64,000 nucleotides of DNA from Pomphorhynchus laevis (lineage: Eukaryota; Acanthocephala; Palaeacanthocephala; Echinorhynchida; Pomphorhynchidae), in assembly GCA_012934845.2 (NCBI GenBank), contig WNNJ02000572.1, positions 40,733 through 104,732 on the forward strand, written 5' to 3'. The notes under the pieces are model-generated. The model was not told where the DNA came from. It worked only from the letters and a program-made list of their open reading frames with translations, and searched no databases. Numbering within the stretch: position 1 is the stretch's first letter; every line of letters starts with the position of its first letter. Shown here piece after piece: positions 45,471 to 56,786 of the stretch. Both the position numbers and the translations under genes were made by a program.

Positions 45471-48140
45471 AGTTTTCATCATTTGAAGAATTCAACTCGT
45501 AATAACAATGTCTGCTAGGATTCTCCATTGAGTTGTATTATATAATTGATCAATAATTATTAGCAAAGTAAGCTACTGTAAATACCAGCAATGGAAAACA
45601 GAGTCAATCTTTTTATTTAAAACGTTTCGCCCTTACCTGCACTTTTCAATCTACAATTACAGTAATTACAGCTCAAAAAATAAAGAAAAAATTAGAAAGA
45701 GACTATTGCGTACTTAGTCTGGTGGGGTTAGGCGTCTGTGATAGGTGAATCCCGGGTTAAACTTCCCGAAGAAGTTTTAAAAAGCATTACAGGTTTTAGT
45801 CCTTTTTCCTGTTCGTGTTGTAAATAAAAGTTGTAGCATACTTGTTTCAGATTAATTCTTTCAGATTAATGAAACGTCACCACTTGTATTGAAATATGAA
45901 CCGAACATGAATTTGCAGTCAACAAAATTCGATGACAGAGTGGATTAACAAGCAAAAAATCTAAAATGATACGTTTAGGGTTTCCAGACAGCGTTTGGCA
46001 AACTCGACCAGCAATAGCGCTTTTATTGAATGAGTTTGGACGAACTTCACTTTAGCAATTGTCAAAAGTGAAAAAATTAGAAGAAACAAAAAATGATAGA
46101 AACCAGCAGTACCAGAAACCGCCCGAGAGAATATTGCTTCTTAAATAACATATTTGGATAAGTCATTGAAAGCTGCAGGTGAGTACACCAAAACAAAGAG
46201 ATCTACATTTTTAGCTGTTGCCAAAGAGGAGAAAATAGCTATGGTATAATTTGGCGGGCATTTACACGTCGATTACCGATCGGCCTCTAAGATGAATTGG
46301 AGAAAGATTGATATCAGCTGTCAGAAAGGCAAAAAATACACATGTTTTAGAACCCGAGTTTGACGCTAATTAGCAAATATAGTGTACTTGATCGTTGAAA
46401 TACTGGTATTGACGATGTCAATTTAAGCCATTCTTTAAAATAAATAGCAACTAATCTACCTTCAGCATACTTTCCAAAACCCAGTTGAACGCTATTACAA
46501 GTATGAATGCAACGCACTTTATCTATTTCGCTCCGAATCTTTATATGACGCGTCATTTCCGAGAAAAAAATACAAAAATTGTTTTTTTTAACCAACATTT
46601 CGGCTGTCCGAAATTATTTAAGCATTTGCTCCAAATGTTCAAAAAATTATATCACTAAGAGCAGCCATGGTAAAAATAATTGTTTTTGACCTTCACAAAT
46701 TCGATGAGACGATTTATAATCGAAGGACGGTATATAGAAACAGTGGTGCTGATTTTATTCTGATCATATAAATACGGATTAATCAATACATTACTCTGTT
46801 TGGGAGTACGCTAATCCAAATCATGTGTGTTTTGTGGTTGTGAAAGAAACTCTCGACCATATATAGAAGAAAATTTGAGGGAAGTGATCAGAAATTTAAG
46901 ACACCAGGCTATTTTTAATTAGTTTTTTTATGCTAAAGCATTTGTTAAGTTCAGTACATAAAATCGAATAGCTGCTAAGCAATTATTGCTCTTCGTTAAT
47001 ATTGTTCACAGTTCTCAATTGCGTTAATAATATGCAAGGATGTAATATCGAGAACTGCTTAGGGAAATGAGTTTTCTACATATATTCATTAGAATACTAT
47101 AATTGCGTTTTGTAGTCGACGTTTTTATGCTTATTCCTAATGCTGAAGACTTAAAATGAATAGCAATTAGTACTTGCAGAATTCTTTAGATATATATGCC
47201 TGGAAATGAAAGTTGATACGAGTTGAGAAGAAAATCTCTACCGACGTTTTTGAGTTCCATGACTTATGGGTCTTAATTACTAGTAATTGCAAGTAAGATA
47301 TTGATAGCGAGGTATGAGCATCGATCAGTTGCATTAATGGCGTTGATCATTCGTGAGAAAGAAGTTAAGCTGCAAAGCAAAAATCTCAACTTGTCATTTT
47401 CTTAGTTAATAAATTTGGATTGTAATTATAGAGAGAATAACTCGAGTAAAATCGCCGAAATGAGTTTTCTTTGAAGCTTAGTCGATGGTAATTTTTTTAA
47501 ATAGCACTTGAAGATCGGTACCGGTATCAGTTATGTGGTGGGCCATTTACTATGAATGAATTGGAACGTCTAACACGCGGAGTGTTCCAGACACATCTTA
47601 CTAAAAAACGTATAAATACTAGATTACAGGTATAGATACTATGCTTCTCAGTTTAAACTTAAGGTTATTCGAAATATGAAATGTTCTGTTTTTTCAAATC
47701 AGCAATCCTATAAAAGTCTTTACGTGATCAGTCTATTAGAATCTATTAGAATCTACACCCAGATGTAGAAAAGTGAATTAGATGTGCCAATGTAGAAGAT
47801 TCTATATTCTAAATGTATAATGCAGAATATTAGTCTACTAAATGTTGAACAGTATATCCCATTCGTGCAATGATTTGAAGAATAATTCAAACGACTTGTA
47901 TTATTTTAATCCGTTTACGTACTAATTTGGGTAAAGATTATAGTGATACTCGTATACTATCGACGTTAAATTAAAATTTTGTTTCAAAACATCTTTAATA
48001 TCAACATCGTTAAAATGTTATAACTCGTAGTATATACATATACCGTAAATGAACAAACAATGCATCAATAGACGATTGTAGCGATTTATTAAATTTTGTG
48101 TTTATTAAATTAATATAATTAATCATATTTAACTTTTAGT
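45471..48140. other. Phosphatase intron, nothing certain
   Basis: Near 45990-46060 (+) a short frame reads RLGFPDSVWQTRPAIALLLN, coding-like but isolated. No RT, transposase or splice-consistent exon was recognised. The rest is AT-rich. Confidence 0.4.
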
Positions 48141-48846
48141 GTAGAAAGCCATTTTGCCGCACAAAAAAACAGAAAGTTCATATTTATTAAGCTTTCGGTA
48201 GTCGTCTGTTACCATCATCAGATAATCTAGAATAAAATAAACATAAAACGTTAAATATAATGACAATATGTAGTGGTAATTAGTGTAATTATTTTGGGAC
48301 TAAATACACCTTTAGTATTCTAACGAATCCCTCGTCCTTCGCATTAAGCTTAGGAGTCATTTCTTTTATTGATAGAGATTCCAACAGCTGTAGATCTTCT
48401 TTACGTGTTTCGGAAAATGACGCTGGTGCTGTTGAAAATTTCTTGAAATGTAGGCACTCTTTTGTGTACATCTTCAAAGTGTTTTCGGATCGCACCATTG
48501 TATGTATGTTGGCGAATTCGGTCTCGCAAGAGTTGAGTTGTGGAGCCTATATATGTGTTTCCGGTCTTACATCAGGGTTTAGAGCAATTGAATTTATACA
48601 CAACTTTGCAGATTTCGTCCTTTGTTCGTTGGTTCTTGATTATTAAAGATTTCAATTTTCTGCCAATGTAGTATATGCGTAGCCTTATTGTATTTTCTGA
48701 CCTTATACATCTTTTTACTATGTCTCTTAATGTGCTTTCGTCGTTCTGGTATTGACTCGTATACTGGTTCTCGTAGTAAAGGTGAACCGTCTCTGTCGCG
48801 TTCGATAACTTTTCGGGTTTGATCACTTTTGAGTTGACAAAATTCT
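48141..48846 (-). mobile_element. PLE 3' fragment, left arm of an inverted pair
   Basis: The minus strand reads RKLKSLIIKNQRTKDEICKV, VYKFNCSKP, then after an interruption LLRDRIRQHTYN-type sequence and FEDVHKRVPTFQEIF, ending FVRILKVYLVPK near 48289. This is the GIY-YIG region and C-terminus of a PLE. A hammerhead core follows at 48193-48221. The whole block is repeated in reverse at 49031-49738 with few differences. Confidence 0.82.
48193..48221 (-). ncRNA. Hammerhead ribozyme core, left PLE arm
   Basis: The reverse complement gives CTGATGA, one T, stem GGTA against TACC closing a nine-base loop, then GAAA. It lies about 70-95 bp beyond the end of the PLE coding part, as expected for a PLE terminal repeat. 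Confidence 0.65.
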
Positions 48847-49030
48847 TTATCGTTTTGTCTATAATACATGTTGAATAATTGTTATTTTCGAAGAACTGCT
48901 TTATGCGCTTTATTTCTTGATCGAATGTTTGCCACTCTGAGTTCAATTAATATGCACGATATTTCATTCCTTGTAAAGCGCTTATTTTGTATTGGTAACT
49001 TATTGTAAAGCGCTTATTTTGTATTTGATC

Positions 49031-49738
49031 ACTCAAAAGTGATCAAACCCGAAAAGTTATCGAACGCGACAGAGACGGTTCACCTTTACTACGAGAACCA
49101 GTATACGAGTCAATACCAGAACGACGAAAGCACATTAAGAGACATAGTAAAAAGATGTATAAGGTCAGAAAATACAATAAGGCTACGCATATACTACATT
49201 GGCAGAAAATTGAAATCTTTAATAATCAAGAACCAACGAACAAAGGACGAAATCTGCAAAGTTGTGTATAAATTCAATTGCTCTAAACCCTGATGTAAGA
49301 CCGGAAACACATATATAGGCTCCACAACTCAACTCTTGCGAGACCGAATTCGCCAACATACATACAATGGTGCGATCCGAAAACACTTTGAAGATGTACA
49401 CAAAAGAGTGCCTACATTTCAAGAAATTTTCAACAGCACCAGCGTCATTTTCCGAAACACGTAAAGAAGATCTACAGATGTTGGAATCTCTATCAATAAA
49501 AGAAATGACTCCTAAGCTTAATGCGAAGGACGAGGGATTCGTTAGAATACTAAAGGTGTATTTAGTCCCAAAATAATTACACTAATTACCACTACATATT
49601 GTCATTATATTTAACGTTTTATGTTTATTTTATTCTAGATTATCTGATGATGGTAACAGACGACTACCGAAAGCTTAATAAATATGAACTTTCTGTTTTT
49701 TTCGTGCGGCAAAATGGCTTTCTACACGAATTTTTAAA
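49031..49738 (+). mobile_element. PLE 3' fragment, right arm of an inverted pair
   Basis: Mirror copy of 48141-48846. Frames 49039-49293 and 49367-49576 give the same peptides with one substitution seen (LQMLESLS for LQLLESLS). The arm runs from GATCAAACCCGAAAAG at the spacer to the end of the hammerhead block at GTGCGGCAAAATGGCTTTCT. The RT is absent from both arms, and about 185 bp separate them. Confidence 0.82.
49644..49672 (+). ncRNA. Hammerhead ribozyme core, right PLE arm
   Basis: CTGATGA (49644-49650), T, stem GGTA/TACC, loop ACAGACGAC, GAAA (49669-49672). Identical to the core in the left arm. Confidence 0.65.
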
Positions 49739-50020
49739 CTATCAGCACAACCTGCAATCAATATTTAACTTTGGCATAAATTTCATTATTATACAGGAAA
49801 TAGAAGCTTGTTGTTTGAGCATCTCTACTAATAATGATAATATAGTTTAATTGATATTACAGGGTTATGCAATTTTATATACCCATATATGCAATTTTAT
49901 CTATCCATTTATTCAATTTTATATACCTATCGAATATAATAAAAAATAAATATATTTTAAAATAGGGCTTAAAATAATACTTTATTAAATGAATTTTTCA
50001 CGGCGTCTCGCTTTTTCAAT

Positions 50021-51034
50021 TCATTCTCTCATATTAGAGAAAAATCCGTTACACTCACTTCTGTAGGGCAATCCAGTAGCCAACAACTGATGAAGGACAT
50101 TTTCAATTGTAATATTCGGAGTGTTTGCCTTTAATTCGTGATATCTCGCCTTTAACATTGAGAATAATTCTTCTATTGGATTCAATTCGGGTGAATATGG
50201 AACGAGGATCTTTAGGGAATACCACTCTCAGATAGCAGGGCTTGAACGTCCCTTGCATGATAAAACCTTGCATTGTTCATTACTAAAAACTTTCCTGGGT
50301 GCTGTTGAAAATAAGGTATTAGACGAGATCTTATAAATTCAATAAACGTTGCATGGTTATATGCCCCTTTTATGCACTCATAAGCAATTAAACCATTTAT
50401 TCCAATTACACACAGAACACTTCTGTTGATGTTTCTGTTTGCAGGAACAGATATAAAAGCCTTCGTATTTGCAGAAGAATTTCCATAGGACCTGCTGATG
50501 TGCAGATAGAAACCTGTCTCATCAAGGAAAACAAGATTTTCATTGCCTAACGCAGAAATATCGGACGCGTATACTGCACGGTCGTCAATTCTGCTTTCAG
50601 TGTTTCTGTCGATTGGAATGGCAGTTAGTGATTCCAAGCTTTTTATTCCAAGTTAGTGATTCTTCCTTGTGATTCCAAGCTTTTTTAAGCTTCCTGGATA
50701 TCGTCGCCTGCGACATCGTAACTCTAAATTGTTCGTTTACCCTCCCTTTTATTTTATTCTGAATAAAAAAGTTGTTGCAGCTTATGACGCTGAGGATGTC
50801 ACGTTCTTCTGGCTTTAACACTTGATTCCTTAGCTTGCAGGTCTCTCGGCGCTTCTCATTCGCCGACACGAACTCCTTCACACTGTCGTAATCTTTAACG
50901 ATCTTTCTAATTGTTTTTCTATCCAATTGAAAAATCTCACAAATCTTCTTGATAGCGAATTTATTTTCCTGCGCAATTCCCAACACCAAATATCGCAGTT
51001 CTTTTGTCACTGGCTTTCTTGTCTTTCTTACCAT
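50021..51034 (-). pseudogene. Tc1/mariner (IS630-like) transposase, broken
   Basis: It starts MVRKTRKPVTKELRYLV with a helix-turn-helix (FAIKKICEIFQLDRKTIRKI, about residues 25-45) that would bind the element ends. The DDE nuclease follows: NLVFLDETGFYLHIS (first Asp), VPANRNINRSVLCVIGINGL, then KFLVMNNARFYHA where the second catalytic Asp is replaced by Asn. Last comes VPYSPELNPIEELFSMLK with the catalytic Glu, in a different frame. One frameshift lies near 50600-50640 and a second near 50210; the tail ends FFSNMRE at 50021. Loss of a catalytic Asp and two shifts make it inactive. Confidence 0.88.
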
Positions 51035-51049
51035 AGTAGGGGTTTAAAA

Positions 51050-51465
51050 AATGAAAAAATGGGTATATAAAATTGAATAAATGAGTATATAAAATTGAAT
51101 AAATGGGTATATAAAATTGAATAAATGGGTATATAAAATTGAATAAATGGGTATATAAAATTGAATAAATGGGTATATAAAATTGAATAAATGGGTATAT
51201 AAAATTGAATAAATGGGTATATAAAATTGAATAAATGGGTATAAAAAATTGAATAAATGGGTATAAAAAATTGAATAAATGGGTATAAAAAATTGAATAA
51301 ATGGGTATATAAAATTGAATAAATGAGTATATAAAATTGAATAAATGAGTATATAAAATTGAATAAATGGGTATATAAAATTGAATAAATTGGTATATAA
51401 AATTGAATAAATGGGTATAAAAAATTGAATAAATGGGTATATAAAATTGAATAAATTGGTATTTA
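51050..51465. repeat. 22-bp tandem array, about 19 units
   Basis: The unit starts GGGTATATAAAATTG and continues AATAAAT. Units differ only at a few positions (GGG/GAG/TTGG, TATA/TAAA). Repeat length 22 gives long minus-strand frames of the FIYPFIQFYIPIYSI type; these are not proteins. The unit is derived from the inner end of the transposon's terminal repeat. Confidence 0.95.
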
Positions 51466-51816
51466 AATTGCATAACCCTTGTAATTGTCTACCATTTACA
51501 ATAGTAAAAATTTTACAATTGAAATACAAATTTTAGGTAAGATCCCTCGTGCACTATTCGATTTTACACATACTTATTCGTTAATCTCCGATTGGATTGA
51601 TAAGTATTTTGAAACGACTGATAAACATAACCGCAGATGCCATTAAATGTTTATAATTGTTAATATACTTGATGATGCGAATTTAACGTCAAAAATGTCC
51701 AGCAGAAAAAGTCAGAATGAATATAATAAAATTGTATATACTTGAACATTGTATTAAATTAAATACTACATGGTATTATCTAAAGATAAAATTTAATAAT
51801 TTAAAAATTAATGTAC

Positions 51817-51943
51817 CATCAGGATCGGACCATAAAAGATCGCACATAGGGCCTTGATGAGGCACTTCCACTTTTCGATCTATTCGACATATTTGGTCAA
51901 GGTGGGTTATAGTAGGACTCAATCCTCCATGTACACAAAATAC
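51817..51943 (-). CDS. PP4-like phosphatase, middle exon
   Basis: A 127-nt exon encodes [20 protein letters not shown] and [20 protein letters not shown]. The His of HGGLSP is a metal ligand and LLWSDP is a hallmark of PP2A-like phosphatases; FCVHGGLSP...LDQI...IDRK matches PP4. The acceptor is atttag, phase 0, and the donor is gtacat, phase 1, fitting exons 62307-62528 and 44802-45112. No damage is seen in this exon. It lies between the transposon and the PLE pair. Confidence 0.93.
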
Positions 51944-52374
51944 CTAAATGAACAATATCAATCATCCTTAAAGTTAATAATGACACCGACTTGGTTAAAG
52001 ATACAATTAAATATGGTCTTATTAAATATCGATATTGAATTGATATTATTTAATCTATCATACAGAAGGGAACTAAGCAAAGATTTTATTTATATAAAAT
52101 AACCAAACTTTCGTTAGAGCTTTGCTAATAAAATAAGACAATATTTTTATAATATATGTAAGTGTTTGTTTAAATATCATGTGTTAATCGGTGCGCCTGT
52201 TTTCAAAATCAAAACGGAATAAATTTGGAATTTCGTTAAAAATTAAACAAAGCGCAAAACATTTAATGAAAGTATTAAAACTAAACAAAGCGCAAAACAT
52301 CAAATAAAAGTATTAATGTGATAATGCACAAAATATAAAGCGCAACATCGTAAAACGATATTATACATAAAAAG

Positions 52375-54220
52375 ATAATAAATACTAAACCCATAATCTT
52401 CTTCCATTTCAAATATATATAGTTATTACAAGAACAAACAAGCAGAAATTATCCTTTGTTTGATAAAATTATTCCTTATTTCGATAGCTCCTGCTATCAT
52501 CATCAGGATTACAATAAAATTTTTCACAAATTTCATGTTTTCAACATTTATACAAAAATATACAAGCATTGATGTGCCCCGCATTTCTACTTAAAAGAAA
52601 AAGAAAATACCGAGAAACAAAACAGTCATACACTAAAATTTTACACACATTTTAAAAACAAAGAAAAATAAAAAAAACCGAATCATAAAACAAAATAAAA
52701 TTTAAATTATAAAATAAGTGACAAAAAATACGAATTTAATAATAAAAATAATGTAAAAGTAGAGTAATAAATTATAATTTAATCTAAACCAAAACAAAAT
52801 AATAATACAATAAGAAAACAAACGAATTGAAAAAATTAAAATAATGTAATATTGGAATAATAAATTATAATTTAAGGTTATAATCGGATTTATTATAAAA
52901 CATAAAATTAGGTTCTTTTTTTAATAAAATACGCTTCTTGAAAAGGGCTAGATAACAAGTTACTTTTAAATGATAAATTAGATGCATTTTCAAAATCAAC
53001 GGAATGATTCAAACTCACAAAATGCTGAGCAACAGCACTAGAATTGGTCCCTTTACCAACATCGTAATTATGTTGTTTAATACGCTTCACGAAACCTTGA
53101 CCCGTTTGACCAACATATACCTGTTCGCATTCTTTACAAGGTATTTTATAAACAATGGCATCTTTGTTAAAATCTGGTTTACGCTTAAAAATGTTGTTAA
53201 GTTTAGATCATTTTCTGTTAAAAATGTGCATTTTGTTAATACAACTATTTTTTATGTTATTGTTAATAAACTTTGAAAATACTGAATTCCACTTGTTACT
53301 AACAAAAGGTATTCCTATATGATGTATTCTTTTTTAAGACCAAAAACTTTATTTTTATGCGCTAAAGATTTAAATTTAGCTTTCTTAATAGCCCAAAGCA
53401 GAAAACCACTTTTTAGTAAATTATGTGTGATAGCCTTTTCTCTTTCACAAATTAAGTGATAGTTAGAACAGATAAGCCTGCAACGTAGTTAATGTGACGT
53501 AGCAACGGAAATCAGCCAATTAGTTGGAGCGTTTGAGGTCACCGAAACAATATCTGGCCCTGTACCAAATTTTTGACAGACACATATTCGAAGTATAGAA
53601 GAATTAACCCGCTTAACCAAGACATCGAGAAAAGGTATACCAACATTAGATTCAGAAGCAACACACCATTGAATTCGAAAATCCTTAGAATTTAGCATAT
53701 GGGTAGGGAAATCCTGTGTAAAGCAATTCTGAGAAACCAAAAAAACATCGTCAACATAACGAAACCACCTGACAACTCCATCAATACTATTGACACAATA
53801 ATTTTCCCAATTCCTCATGTATATCTCGTACAATACAGGAGCAAGAGGGTTGCCCATTGCCAATCCATCGATCTGATCTTACATTACAGATTCAAAAACA
53901 AAATTACAACGACTGGTACACATTGTGAGGAGAGTATGCCAATCTTCATGATTAAGAAGAATATAACAAGGTGGGTTAAGAGCTAATATACCAGCTGCAA
54001 TGTTTATAGCATCAGAGAGCGGAACGTTAGTGTAGAGGGAGGTGATGTCAGCTGTAAACAATGAATGTTTGAGAGCGTTATGTCCACGGATTAAATTAGA
54101 AAAATGAGGTCCATCCTTAATGTATGATAAATGATTATCAGTTATATGAAATCGTAAAGTGGTGGCAACAAACTTTGAAATTTTATAAGAAAAAGTAGAC
54201 TATAATGATAGCTCATGCTA
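52375..54220 (-). mobile_element. Penelope-like element, left copy of a head-to-head pair
   Basis: Minus strand, 5' to 3': FTADITSLYTNVPLSDAINI (about 54061), IDGLAMGNPLAPVLYEIYMR with WFRYVDDVFLVS (53863-53489, RT motifs B and C), then IPCKECEQVYVGQTGQG, RIKQHNYDVGKGTNSSAVAQ (53190-52908, GIY-YIG). A hammerhead-bearing end repeat follows at 52375-52507. The 5' end at 54200-54240 carries a worn version of the same repeat. There are several interruptions. The 124-codon RT frame is identical to that of the right copy. Confidence 0.85.
52479..52506 (-). ncRNA. Hammerhead ribozyme core at the PLE 3' end
   Basis: The reverse complement gives CTGATGA, T, stem GATAGC against GCTATC with loop AGGA, then GAAA (52479-52482 on the plus strand as TTTC). 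All six pairs of stem II are canonical. The best-formed core in the window besides 11714. Confidence 0.7.
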
Positions 54221-54260
54221 TCATCATCCTGATGATGATAGCAGGAGCTATTAAAATATA
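54190..54260. repeat. Junction of two PLEs: two opposed, worn hammerhead ends
   Basis: The centre reads GATAGCTCATGCTATC, then TGATGATGATAGCAGGAG. It is a pair of opposed end repeats. In both orientations the core is damaged (the GAAA or the CTGATGA is altered), in contrast to the intact core at 52479. It marks where the two copies meet at their 5' ends. Confidence 0.7.
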
Positions 54261-56786
54261 AATTGTTTTTGTCAAATAAAGAATAATTTCTGCTTCTTGC
54301 TGTAATAACTATATATTTGAAATGGAAGAAGATTATGGGTTTAGTATTTATTATCAAATTTGTCAGTATAATTGAACTGCTGTCTTGTCAATTGCTAGGA
54401 ATTAGGAAAGAAGCGAACTCAAAATCGCAAAGTGGCTATCCTCAATTCACTTTCCCAAAGTGTGTAAGAGAGAATATTGTACCTGTATGCGCCAGAGTTA
54501 CTATCGGTATTAAGAATTTTAAATTTTCTAGATGTGCCTCGTATGTAAGTAATTTGATTTTAAAATTTGCAATTTATAATGATTTTCGTTTAATTTCTAC
54601 CCTTAAATATCATTATATTTTTCTTTTCCAAAAATTGTTTTATCATATATCCAATGATTTTTTATATAAATTAAATAATGCTATAAATAACAAATGCCAA
54701 CTTTATATATTAAATATTGGTTTTAAACATTTATACAAATTCTTTAAACTATATAATGAAACGAATTATTTTATTTCTTACAAATCAATAGGTAAGCAAA
54801 AGTTTGTAAATTCATTGAAGCCAGTCACTAAAGCTCTATTAAACATTACAAATTGGACTGATAAATCATTAACTATTGAACCACGTAATATACTTGAATT
54901 AGGTCCTTACTTTACTCCACCATGTCGTTTTACGTGCACACAAATTATCTTCAGATTAGAAAAGACTTTTATTTTCTCAGAAAACACTATTTATAATTTA
55001 GACAATTTCCTTAATTTAAACTTTAAATTAATGAGTAAAGATGATGATGTTCCCAATGTCTTGAACAAAACCATCATTAGTGTTAAAAAGAATTTGATGA
55101 AGAGGGTTTGGTCGTATCCAATGCTGATAAACAGAACAAGCTTATATACGCGAATGGGTCTTTCATTACTAAATTGCCATAAATTTGTTCGATTAAATAA
55201 TAATCCTACAGCTAATCGACAAAATGAGTTTAATATATTCCTACGTCAGTTGTTTTCTAAAGGAAAAATTTCTGATAAGTTTCTTAAATCTTATCTTTCA
55301 AAATATGCTAAACCAGGATTTTTATACTTATTGCCGAAAACTCACAAAGTTCAACACAGTGCAAGACCGAATGTAGCTTCATATTCTACTTTTTCTTATA
55401 AAATTTCAAAGTTTATTGCTACCACTTTAAGATTTCATATATCTGATAGTCATTTCTCATACATAAAAGACGGACCTCATTTTTTTTCGTTTAATCCGTG
55501 GACATAACGCTCTCAAACATTCATTGTTTACAGCTGACATCACTTCCCTCTACGCTATAAACATTGCAGCTGATATATTAGCTCTTAACCCACCTTGTTA
55601 TATTCTTCTTAATCATGAAGATTGGCATATTCTCCTCACAATGTGTACCAGTCGTTGTAATTTTGTTTTTGAATCTGTAATGTAAGATCAGATCGATGGA
55701 TTGGCAATGGGCAACCCTCTTGCTCCTGTATTGTACGAGATATACATGAGGAATTGGGAAAATTATTGTGTCAATAGTATTGATGGAGTTGTCAGGTGGT
55801 TTCGTTATGTTGACGATGTTTTTTTGGTTTCTCAGAATTGCTTTACACAGGATTTCCCTACCCATATGCTAAATTCTAAGGATTTTCGAATTCAATGGTG
55901 TGTTGCTTCTGAATCTAATGTTGGTATACCTTTTCTCGATGTCTTGGTTAAGCGGGTTAATTCTTCTATACTTCGAATATGTGTCTGTCAAAAATTTGGT
56001 ACAGGGCCAGATATTGTTTCGGTGACCTCAAACGCTCCAACTAATTGGCTGATTTCCGTTGCTACGTCACATTAACTACGTTGCAGGCTTATCTGTTCTA
56101 ACTATCACTTAATTTGTGAAAGAGAAAAGGCTATCACACATAATTTACTAAAAAGTGGTTTTCTGCTTTGGGCTATTAAGAAAACTAAATTTAAATCTTT
56201 ACATCATGTAGGAATATTGTTCGTTAGTAACAAGTGGAATTCAGTATTTTCAAAGTTTATTAACAATAACATAAAAATAGTTGTATTAACAAAGTGAACA
56301 TTTTAACAGAAAATTACCCAAACTTCACAACATTTTTAAGCGAAAACCAGATTTTAACAACGATGCCATTGTTTATAAAATACCTTGTAAAGAATACGAA
56401 CAGGTATATGTTGGATATAAGCTAGCAGCTAGCGAAAGATAAAACTAATTTTTTTTCTGTTAATCCAACCCCCGAAATCTCAAACATTACAAAAATATAT
56501 AAATTTTGGACTAGCATTTACAAAGATTTTATTGATCTATCAATTATCGTGCTATGATTGCAGTAAGATAAATGTAAGTCAGAGATTAAAAATTTGATAA
56601 GCAAATTTTACTACATAAATACAATCTTAAGTAATGCACCGTATTCTTTATATTCATGAATACATTTAAAAATCGATTAATGTCAATTACTAACAAATAC
56701 AATTAGAAAAAAACGAATTGAAAAAATTAAAATAATGTAATTACAGAAAAAAATTGTATAGTTTGTGATATTTCAGTATCGTTAAG
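54221..56786 (+). mobile_element. Penelope-like element, right copy of a head-to-head pair
   Basis: Plus strand, 5' to 3': an end repeat (54230-54350, matching 52375-52490 inverted); a 396-codon N-terminal frame (54317-55507) ending in the conserved GFLYLLPKTHKV, RPNVASYSTFSYKISKFIAT and GPHF blocks; then FTADITSLYANVPLSDAIN-like sequence near 55530, RT (AMGNPLAPVLYEIYM, WFRYVDDVFLV, 55701-56075), and a shortened GIY-YIG part (YKIPCKEYEQVYVGYK, about 56365-56425). The 3' tail runs to 56786, directly abutting an R2-group LINE. The N-terminal domain is longer than in the left copy. Several interruptions make it inactive. Confidence 0.85.

Larger units (their letters stand above)
49860..51481 (-). 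mobile_element. Tc1/mariner-type DNA transposon with a satellite array in one end
   Basis: The left end reads TA then CAGGGTTATGCAATTTTA; the right end, reversed, reads TA then CAAGGGTTATGCAATTTAA. These are terminal inverted repeats bordered by the TA duplication (49858-49859, 51482-51483) typical of Tc1/mariner elements. The transposase remnant lies inside at 50021-51034 (-). Next to the right end, 51050-51460 is a tandem array of a 22-bp unit. The left end holds only two or three diverged units (49875-49925). The element sits in the phosphatase intron, 120 bp from the PLE arm. Confidence 0.88.

Noticed and set aside
45718-45775. tRNA-like sequence around ATCCCGGGTTAAACTTCCCG
   Set aside because: It resembles a B box slightly but lacks an A box at the right distance and any acceptor stem.
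51044-51529. Minus-strand frames of 161 and 170 codons rich in FIYPFIQF
   Set aside because: Translation of the 22-bp tandem array; not genes.
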